Shown: positions 55,845-64,000 of the stretch, piece after piece
How the letters are laid out: each line of letters opens with the position of its first letter
Position numbering within the stretch: position 1 is the first letter of the stretch
Assembly (NCBI GenBank): GCA_009746045.1
Contig: RPFO01000310.1
Span: forward strand, 167,503 to 231,502
Reading direction: 5' to 3'
DNA: 64,000 nucleotides
Source of the DNA: Mesostigma viride
Taxonomy: Eukaryota > Streptophyta > Mesostigmatophyceae > Mesostigmatales > Mesostigmataceae
Notes under the pieces: model-generated
Told to the model about the DNA's origin: nothing
Database searches by the model: none
Seen by the model: only the letters and a program-made list of their open reading frames with translations
Translations under genes and position numbers: made by a program

Positions 55845-57554
55845 GTAATGAAAGGCAGTGATGGCTCGTTTTTTTATGGATTTGACCAAGCAAATTTTTT
55901 TCGCATTACTATGAGCCTAACTCCTGAACCTCGTGCTAGTGTAAAGGTGTTACGCGACTCGATCATTCTGTCTGCGGCACTGCGAGCTCTCTTATGCGGA
56001 TCAAACCTGCGTCATTTGCCTGCGCCGCGCCATCCCTGCTCAACAGCGGCGGCTTTGCGAGCTGCCCCGGTCCCAACAGCGGGGTTGGCGTCGTGCCCGC
56101 GCCTGGGCTCAGCCCCCCCCAACGGCCGCCTTACTGACTGACCCGTGCGCAAGGTAATTGCTTGTTAGAAGAGACAGCCCCCTTGGGCCACGCGGCATGC
56201 CAACCTGACATCATTATGTTCATCGTGTGATGATGCGTGGTGTTAGGTATGGAGTAACGCACTTGGCTTTCGGACTAAGGCACCCATGTGGACCAAACCT
56301 GCGTCGTTTGCGTGCCTTTGCCTGCAGCGCACTGTCCCCGCTCAGCAGCGAGCCTGGCACATCCGTGCCCGGCGCTGACAATCGCATCCCTGGCAGCCGC
56401 ACCAGCGGCAGCGGCTTTGCGAGCTGCCCCGGTCCCAACAGCGGGGTTGGCGTCGTGCCCGCGCCTGGGCTCAGCCCCCCCCAACGGCCGCCTTACCGAC
56501 TGCCCCGTGCGCAAGGTAATTGCTTGTTAGAAGAGACAGCCCCCTTGGGCCACGCGGCATGCCAACCTGACATCATTATGTTCATCGTGTGATGATGCGT
56601 GGCGTTAGGTATGGAGTAAGGCACTTGGCTTTCGGACTAAGGCACCCATGTGGACCAAACCTGCGTCGTTTGCGTGCCTTTGCCTGCAGCGCACTGTCCC
56701 CGCTCAGCAGCGAGCCTGGCACATCCGTGCCCGGCGCTGACAATCGCATCCCTGGCAGCCGCACCAGCGGCAGCGGCTTTGCGAGCTGCCCCGGTCCCAA
56801 CAGCGGGGCTGGCGTCGCGCCCGCGCCTGGGCTCAGCCCCCCCCAACGGCCGCCTTACCGACTGTCCCGTGCGCAAGGTAATTGCTTGTTAGAAGAGACA
56901 GCCCCCTTGGGCCACGCGGCATGCCAACCTGACATCATTATGTTCATCGTGTGATGATGCGTGGCGTTAGGTATGGAGTAAAGCACTTGGCTTTCGGACT
57001 AAGGCACCCATGTGGACCAAACCTGCGTCGTTTGCGTGCCTTTGCCTGCAGCGCACTGTCCCCGCTCAGCAGCGAGCCTGGCACATCCGTGCCCGGCGCT
57101 GACAATCGCATCCCTGGCAGCCGCACCAGCGGCAGCGGCTTTGCGAGCTGCCCCGGTCCCAACAGCGGGGCTGGCGTCGCGCCCGCGCCTGGGCTCAGCC
57201 CCCCCCAACGGCCGCCTTACTGACTGCCCCGTGCGCAAGGTAATTGCTTGTTAGAAGAATGCGCGCATCATGTGTTGATGCGCCTCTCGATTACATGACC
57301 CCATGAAATTAGTTTGGTGTATAAATATACATATAATTTAATGTTGTATGCATCAAATAAGGGGTTAGTTAGCCTCTCACCGTCTCAAGTAACCCAGTGG
57401 GTGAACGGTTAATGGGTCGGCTACGGTTATTGGGTTGTTTTATAGGGTCCCGAGGTTAAGGTTGATAAACGTTGCTCGAACTCATTCCATGTTGTTTGCT
57501 GTCTCACTTAGTCTTGTTCACACACTACACTTGCTATTGTGTCTCATTGCACAG
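55845..57554 (+). other. intron carrying the 362-bp tandem repeat
   Basis: From CCAG|GTAATG to CATTGCACAG|GGACGC. The junction is phase 2 and keeps the frame (KGKTR into DAPRD). Apart from the repeat it holds an AT-rich stretch (about 57300-57345). Confidence 0.5.
56035..57252. repeat. 362-bp tandem repeat, three full copies and a partial one
   Basis: Copies start near 56227, 56589 and 56951 (GTGATGATGCGTGG...) with a period of 362 bp; a diverged partial copy precedes them (about 55960-56226). The copies differ at only a few sites. Each contains a stretch bounded by TTTGCCTGCAG and GTGCGCAAG|GTAATT (for example 56328-56515, 188 bp) that looks like an exon coding a Ser/Pro/Gly-rich peptide (PLSSEPGTSVPGADNRIPGS). 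Confidence 0.88.
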
Positions 57555-60500
57555 GGACGCTCCACGGGACATAGGAGGGGATTGCGATCTTGCCAAGAAT
57601 ATGCCGACGGGGCCTTGGGAATCCTGGGTCGCCGCTCGTGCCGCAATTCAATCATGGGCTGATCATGGTGAGCATGGAGCCTTCGCGTTATGCGCCCGCT
57701 ACGTGGCTCAGAGCAGAACAGAGCGCCGGGAATTCTGGTGCGATGGTTGCGGTGTAGCTAATCATCAAGGCAAAAAACAGACAACATCCAAGAAGACGAA
57801 TTGTGAGTGGCGAGTTGTGATTGCAAAGCGGAAGGATGGGATGTTTTATGTCACAAAATACCCATTGCCCGTGACAAGCCTAAAGCCAGGGCACCTTCCC
57901 ACTGGCCACAATCATGAGCTAAGACGTCCCGGGACCATTGCTGCTCTCTTGGACCCCATGCTTCGAAAGCTGCCTGATGAGGTGAAGGCAAGGATATTGT
58001 TGTGCAGGAAGAGCGGGGTCGACCTGCCAACAATCCTGACAATGATCGATAAGGAATTTGGGGAAAACCGCACGTGGATTGATAGCGATGTCAGGAATTT
58101 CCTGCGGCGGTCTCCTGAAGATAACTTGTCGTCTGCGTCGAAGTTGGTCTCCTGGTGCTATGCCCAGCAAGATGCCGATCCTCGTTTCTACTGGAAGCAT
58201 GCTGTTGATGGCAACAACCGGCTCAACCTTCTTTTCTACGCGACGGGGGACATGAGGGAGCGTTATGCCATGGCTTGTGATTCCCAGGCGGTTTCTGTTG
58301 ACGCGACCCACGGCACGAATAATCATGGCATGAAGCTAATCTTCTTCACGGGTGTGTCTCCTTACGGGAAAAATGACATTTATGGAGTTGCCCTAACAGT
58401 GTCGGAGCACGAGCAGGCATTTGGCTGGATATGGGACCAGTTCGCTGAGTGCATGCATGGGCACTTGCCGAAGGTTGCCATCACCGACGAAGACCAGGCC
58501 ATGGCATTGGCGATTACAAAGCGAGGAATCACTCATCATCTTTGTATATTCCACCTCTTCATCATGAATGTGACAAAGAACATGAGGCGTTGCTTCGGTG
58601 ACGAAGCTGCGTGGGAGAAGTTTTACCTGGCATTGTGGCGGCTACGCAACCAAACCGATCTTCGCAGCCGTGAGCACTTTGACAGAGATTTTTTGCAGGT
58701 CCTTCTTCTCCTTCCCCAGAAGTATTGGGGCCCCAAATGCCGCACGTTGGCCCATTGGTCCAACCTGCCCTACCTCCAGGCTGGTCATGTCCCTCGTCAT
58801 CCTCGCATGTTGAATGCGCACGTTGAAAAGGATGACATGTTGCGCCTCGGACGTTTGACAGCCAGCCTGCTTGCCGCCGTCTTGGGTATGTTTGAAAGCG
58901 ATGTCGCTGGCCACTTTGGTTTCAAATGCGGACACGCTCGTGTGATAGAAGCATTGCGGCACCTGCGCCGCGAGTCTGCTAGCTGTACAGAAGATCTGAT
59001 TACTCGTGTGCGTTTGTGCTACGGCATCATGCACGAGTCAACTGCCAAGTCAGATTTTCTGGACAGCTTCCCGGATGCTACCATGACATCATGCCCCACG
59101 GCGGTCTCACAAGACGACAGTCGGTTTGCAGCGACGACGGATGGCTTGGTGCAGGGTTGGGTTTCATTGGCTGACAAGACATGCACGTACGATGATGGCG
59201 TCCTACTTGAAGTCAAGACCCACCCTACGTTCATGGAGGGGCCGACCTTGCGTGCTGGGGAGGAACGGTACGTATGTTTCAATCCAATTTACCACCGCAA
59301 CACTGTAAAGAGCCGGTATGGACACCCACAGCTCTGCACACATCTTGATTATCCAAGCAATTAGTGTACAAGTGTTTCGCCTCCGTGGCTTACCATTATG
59401 CATCATCAGCACAACAAGTTTTAACAGTGATTGCAAACCACGGTTTATTATGTGTCATGCAAGGTCTACCAAAAGGCGGTGTCACCATTGCATTTTTAGG
59501 CCCAAATGCATGTGTCACCCGAAATGCATCTAAACCTTAAACCTTCCTCAACCTTTTCATGAAACAATCAAAGGTTCATTACAATATCTGATTTTCTTGC
59601 CAACTAGTTTTGCCTGTTGGCTTAGCCCCCCAACATGGCCCGGGTAGCACGTGTTCGCCGCCCTCATCAGGGGGAATAGTATCACATTTGGTCAATAGGC
59701 CATACCAAGTCATGCTTGTTGCCCCAACCAACTAGAGCATATTCTCAATGCCCATTCCCGCCATCCAAGCTATGCCTCCTGTTTACCGCCGCAACACCGG
59801 TTGCCAGCAGCCCATTACTCACTTCACCCGCCGCTTGCTACACAAGGCCTTGCCGCCTTGCCCAACATGCTGCCTGCTTCGCCTCGTTCGGCCGAATTTC
59901 GCAAGTAACCTTGCAGTTCCAAGTACCTCAGGTTTGCTTGACATTCCCCCTCCCTCACCCCCTCCCACCCCCCCTCCCTCCCTTTTAGAAGCTACATACA
60001 CCGCTACGTTCAAGAAGTATAAGTATTTATCTATATATTATACAAAGTTGACAAGATATTTATCACACACTTAGTTTCAGTTGGCTAACTCGCTTTCTAT
60101 GTCGTGTGCCCAAGGGGCTTTTTGTTGTGCATCGATGAATTACGCCAGACATAGGTGTAACTTTTCTGTACATGTTCTTGTTGTCGCTCTGTTGACTTGT
60201 TGTCGCTTCACAGGCAATGCACTATTGTGTGGAAGGACGCGCATCCCCTGGAGAAGATGCGACTGTACCATTTTGCCCAGCTTCAGTGGCAAATGAAGGT
60301 GAAGAATATGCGTTGTGGCCTTCTCCTCAGCTGGACGATGGAGAACGGCATGCGTGTGTTCGAGGTGCGTCGAAGCGATGAGTGGTTGTCGCTAGCGACT
60401 GATATTGCGAACATCTTCTGGGACGAGTACGTAACCTACAAACAAAGCCCGGTGGAGAACTTTCAGAATCGTTTTCCTGGGTATACTTCCTTCATAGATC

Positions 60501-61816
60501 TTACACAACAACTTTGCGAGGTGGTAAACAGCGTCTTTGTACCCAGCTGCAGAGCCAAGATTGCTGAGGATGCGCGATTTGTGGCTGCTGGTAGTGATGG
60601 CTACAACCAGGTGTTTGACTTGTTGTATCCACCCGCCAAATGTGAGCGGTCTCACATGGACAAGCTGTATGACACCGCGCGTAAATGGGCCCGCCGCTTT
60701 ACTTGGGGTGACTCAACATTTGGGATGAGCTCTTCCCAAAGGTCCGAGGTCACGCACAACGCGATAAAAAACCGTGTGGACAAAACCACGCAGTTGGAGG
60801 AGCTCCCTGTTGTGCTGGCTGATTTGTGGCAACGGCGTGCGGAGTCACATGAGATCGAGCTTTACCGTCGATCTAAGCACCACCTGAACCGCATCAGTCC
60901 CATAGCCCACCCGGTTTTGGTTGATGCTGAGACAAAGTTAGCCAAATATGCTTTTGACAAGCTGAAAATCCAGTTAGCAATGGCGTTTCATTACATAGTT
61001 GGTCCCGTGTATGATGGCAACCTGGTGGAGGTAAAGTTATCTCCAGAGAGCTCTGGGAGCCAGGCTCGCCGAGAACAACTGAAGGAGGATGAGCCTACGG
61101 TAGTGTCAAGGATTGTTACTCTTGGCAGCGACAAGCACCCCATTGCTTGCAGTTGTCAATATGTTGTCCACATGGGCCTCCCTTGCAGGCACGTGCTTGC
61201 TGTGGAGCTAATTGCTGTGTGGCTTCAAGCAAAGGCTCTGCCGTTGCAGTGTGTCCACCAGAAGTGGTTGTTGCCTTTAGATCAGGCAAATATGCGCAAT
61301 GAGTCTTTCAAAGCGATGACAAGGCCGCAGCATCCTACACCCCGCTTGGTTGTTGACCCAACCACCCCCTCCAACGTGGAGGTGACACCAAACTATGCCA
61401 ACTTGATAGCCCTTAGCCGCCGCCTTGTTCAATTGGCGGTCGAGTCCCGTAAGGAAGTGGAAATCATGCAGCATATAGAGCGTGGAATTGAGATGTGTGT
61501 TTCCGACAACCCCGGTCTTCCAGCCACAACCCCGGGCCCTGCACAACCGATGATAGCTCAGCACCCACTCCCAGTCAATGCGCAAGCAACATCTGCGCCA
61601 ACCCAACAGCCCTTGTTATGTGGCAACCCACCAATCGCAAAGCCGCGGGGAAGGCCTAAGGTCCACGGGGCTCAGTCTAGGAGGCACCGCAGTGCTTGCG
61701 AGCCGGATAGAGCAGCTAGTCGCAAAGGCAAGCAGCCTCGTAGTGCAACTGCACAGTGTGAAGAGGGGCCTATTTCCAAAAAGCCATTCTTCCGTGGCTC
61801 CCACCCTACCTCCTAG
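57555..61816 (+). CDS. Mutator-like (MULE/FAR1-type) transposase, exons 6-7
   Basis: Exon 6 (57555-59267) and exon 7 (60214-61816) join across GAACG|GTACGT...TTCACAG|GCAATG in phase 2, giving GEERQCTIVWKDAHP without a stop. The N-terminal part has a WRKY/GCM1-like zinc finger (FWCDGCGVANHQ, NCEWRVVIAKRKDGMFYV, GHNHEL). The MULE DDE domain follows: D in VSVDATHGTNNHG (about 58300), D in AITDEDQAMAL (about 58488), then HHLCIFHLF. Exon 7 has the SWIM zinc finger CSCQYVVHMGLPCRHVLAVE (about 61147-61206) and an AT-hook-like tail KPRGRPKVHG. About 1100 residues in all, typical or long for the family. It could be an active MULE, a remnant or a domesticated FAR1-like factor. Terminal inverted repeats were not found by eye. 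Exon 6 alone would stop at 59364. Confidence 0.85.
59268..60213 (+). other. intron within the transposase gene
   Basis: 946 bp, GTACGT...CACAG. It includes a C-rich tract (CTCCCTCACCCCCTCCC, about 59950-59966) and AT-rich sequence; short frames inside are not supported. Confidence 0.7.
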
Positions 61817-62460
61817 TTCATCCCCTTCAATTAGTCCATCCCAGCCTTGTCCATTGTACCACTCGGTCACGAGATAGCTGCCCTTGGGTGGTGCCATGTC
61901 CGACGGATGAGTTAAAATGTTGTTATTGTATTAAAGCATGGATAAAATAATTGCATTTTCATTTTAGCAACATCAAAGAGACAACATAACATGTTCATAA
62001 TTCAATTGTGATTGATTTGGGTTTGATAAACAGTGCTCTCAACGTTTTCCAATTCATCTACACCTTAGTCATGAATTTCAATACAAAATGCTAGTGGGAT
62101 GGTGATGCATGGAGCATGAATTAATGGATTAAAATATTTACTCATATAATTTTAACACCTAAAAAGTGATTTCAGTCGTCACATGCAATGTTGGGCTACC
62201 ACCTCTTTTGTTTTGGAATTTTGGCACAGTATCGAGAAAGAGGTAATTCCAAAGTTTGCCAATGACTGCATGGTCTCGGAGCTAAACCAAGAGTTGTGTG
62301 TACGACCCTCATTTGTCGTGGCATGATCCACGTAGGGTCTGAGTACAAGGCTAACCAGGACAGTCATAATGCGTACACTCTATGCTCCTAGTACTTGTTG
62401 ATATTGACATATTCTCCAGATTTCTGGCCTGCGCCGGTAGTCGCTTTGATATTGCATTCA
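61817..62460. other. intergenic, downstream of the transposase gene
   Basis: AT-rich, with ATTAAAG-type motifs (about 61931) that could serve as polyadenylation signals. No ORF of interest on either strand. Confidence 0.5.
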
Positions 62461-63085
62461 TTATGCTCACGTGATGCATGTCACGATAATATTATACTGT
62501 CTAACGTATTAGTTGCATTGAATTGAAACGTTACTCCGTTGGGAGATCACGTAACACATGTCCGGTAGTCTGTAATATTAAGGCAGATGGTGCGCAAGGA
62601 TAGATGGCAAGTAGTGATGAAGGAGACCACCCCCAAGTCTGTGGGGGCTCCGCGTGTGACCAAGTATGGCATTCATAGCGATTCGGGCCGCGGTGCCCAC
62701 ACCCCTGTAACTAGGACCTAGATAGCTTATACCATCCATTCCATCCCATGTTCCCCTCCCACTGAGGACTTATGCTCACGTGACGCAGTCACGTGTCTAT
62801 TAATTAATTAATTAATGTCCGGTAGGGGCACCTCGGGTAACCCGCTACGGTCGGCACAGTGCCACCGGCCGCGGGGCCCACAATCCTGCTACCCGTGCTT
62901 AGATAGTTTCTTTCGCATGTCATCCATTCCCTTCATGAGGATACTGCTCACGCAGTCACGTGGTATTAATTAATTAATTAAATGTCCGTGAGAGGGGGTA
63001 CATGGTCTATAAGCGTGCTAAGCAACAACCTGCAAATGATGTAAACTTAATAATGCTCACGTGATGTTTGTTAATTATAATATTG
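62461..63085. repeat. diverged repeats built on TGCTCACGTGA and TTAATTAATTAA
   Basis: TGCTCACGTGA or close forms occur at about 62464, 62772, 62950 and 63054. They are followed by CAGTCACGTG and (TTAA)n with AATGTCCG (62800-62822 and 62971-62988), and GTCCGGTAG also at 62560. Repeated blocks share GGGCCGCGG/GGCCGCGGGG and CTAGATAG/TTAGATAG. The spacing varies from about 105 to 310 bp. Confidence 0.65.
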
Positions 63086-63261
63086 ATAATTGTCTCTTGT
63101 TCACGTGGTCAGTCACGTTCTTATCGCACGCAATTGATAGCACTGTTACGAGTTAACCCACCTCTATGTGAGAACCTGTACGTCTCCACCGTTGGCACTC
63201 GAATGGTACCTATCACCACTAAAGATGATTTAGAGGAATCGTTCGCGACAGCTAGATTGCA

Positions 63262-63467
63262 ATGAAGCTTGATACATGTTCAGCTGCAATAAAACACATT
63301 TCCCAATTAACACAAGCAACAGCTATTGTGTGGGTCGACAACAACCAACTAACTATGAGCCCAACTCGAACGTATCGACGTTGGCTAGACTGCCATTATT
63401 GTTCTCACGACAGACCATACATTGAGGTGCTCACAGAACGCTGGCACCAAGGGCAGAGGACATACAG
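63262..63467 (+). other. possible exon
   Basis: From ATG 63262 the frame (MKLDTCSAAIKHISQL, ATAIVWVDNNQL, RTYRRWLDCHYCSHDRPYI) is open to a good donor ACATACAG|GTAAAA at 63467/63468. A different open stretch precedes it (63100-63264, VNPPLCENLYVSTVGTRMVP). Composition is protein-like and unlike the flanking repeats. No family recognised; continuation would lie beyond the window. Confidence 0.3.
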
Positions 63468-63477
63468 GTAAAAACCA

Positions 63478-64000
63478 TGACATGAGTAGGAACGGGCATG
63501 GCATGACTAGGAACGTGTACAGCATGACTAGGAACGGGTATGGCATGACTAGGAAGTAGGAACAGGTATGGCATGACTAGGAAAGAGCATGGCATGACTA
63601 GGAACGGGCATGGCATGACTAGGAACGGGTGTGGCATGACTAGGAACGTGTACAACATGACTAGGAACGGGATGGCATGACTAGGAATGAGTATGTCATG
63701 ACTCGGAACGGGTATGGCATGACTCGGAACGACCATGGCATGACTAGGAACGGGTACAGCATGACTAGGAACGGGTATGGCATGACTAGGAATGAGTATG
63801 TCATGACTCGGAACGGGTATGGCATGACTCGGAACGACCATGGCATGACTAGGAACGGGTATGGCATGACTAGGAACGGGTGTGGCATGACTAGGAGCGT
63901 GTACAGCATGACTAGGAACGGGTATGGCATGACTAGGAACGGGTATGGCATGACTAGGAACGGGTATGGCATGACTAGGAACGGGCATGGCATGACTAGA
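63478..64000. repeat. 21-bp minisatellite, continues past the window end
   Basis: About 24 copies of GGCATGACTAGGAACGGGTAT with point variants and a few length changes (for example near 63555-63565 and 63668). A higher-order unit of five monomers (105 bp), marked by GAGTATGTCATGACTCGG, is repeated at about 63690 and 63795. Since 21 is divisible by 3, the minus strand is open for a PVPSHAI repeat, but this is a consequence of the period. Confidence 0.95.

Noticed and set aside
56227-57223. Three paralogous small genes of 121, 121 and 90 codons
   Set aside because: They are one open stretch repeated with the 362-bp tandem unit inside an intron; the repeat, not gene duplication of an independent locus, explains them.
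63431-63988. Minus-strand gene for a PVPSHAI repeat protein
   Set aside because: The open frame follows from a 21-bp period without stops. No flanking unique coding sequence or start context supports it.
63478-64000. CRISPR array
   Set aside because: There are no unique spacers between units, and the context is a eukaryotic genome; it is a minisatellite.

Overview
This is eukaryotic nuclear DNA. It has GT-AG introns, LTR retrotransposons, a Mutator-like transposase gene, long trinucleotide repeats and no operons. The style of the elements (chromodomain Ty3/Gypsy, Copia-type RT/RNase H, MULE with SWIM finger) fits a repeat-rich green alga or other member of the green lineage. That placement is inference; no rRNA, organelle or conserved housekeeping gene is present to fix the taxon.

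1-47.1 kb is a nest of retrotransposons. The outermost recognisable Copia-like element (called Copia-4 here) has its 5' LTR at 544-1241 and its 3' LTR, now inverted, at 30413-31111; both carry the same 5-bp target duplication GGGAC. Into Copia-4 were inserted Copia-1 (1442-11184, duplication CTTAT), Copia-2 (13080-21568, duplication GTGGG) and Copia-3 (duplication AAGGT). Copia-1 itself received a 1347-bp piggyBac-type non-autonomous element at a TTAA site (2527-3873). A Ty3/Gypsy chromovirus lies in the LTR of a fifth relative, Copia-5 (duplication ACTAC/GTAGT). Copia-3 and the Gypsy element are each present as two pieces in opposite orientation. A single inversion of about 9 kb, with breakpoints near 27.75-28.78 kb and 37.20-37.45 kb, makes Copia-3, Copia-4, the Gypsy element and the Copia-5 LTR colinear again and pairs every target duplication.

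The four Copia-like elements form a distinctive group. Their LTRs start AGTTA and mostly end TAACT instead of TG...CA. They have an extra ORF before gag. In pol the order is integrase, aspartic protease, reverse transcriptase, RNase H, so the protease lies after the integrase. The protease signature is DTN/DTQ instead of DTG/DSG, and the RT active site reads HGDD instead of YVDD. In Copia-1 and Copia-2 gag and pol share one frame, separated by a TGA-C stop in a readthrough-like context. A tRNA T-arm-like hairpin sits in the 3' noncoding part of three elements. Most ORFs carry frameshifts, so these copies are dead or dying.

47.1-52 kb is noncoding and contains a diverged tandem duplication with a period of about 1.88 kb. 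From 51977 to 61816 the exons can be joined in phase into one long gene model: a signal-peptide exon, unknown exons, a CAA/CAACAG microsatellite with an acidic tail, a Cys-pair exon, then a FAR1/MULE transposase with DDE and SWIM domains. A 362-bp unit is repeated three times within one intron. 61.8-64 kb holds CACGTG-containing repeats, one possible exon and a 21-bp minisatellite that runs off the window.
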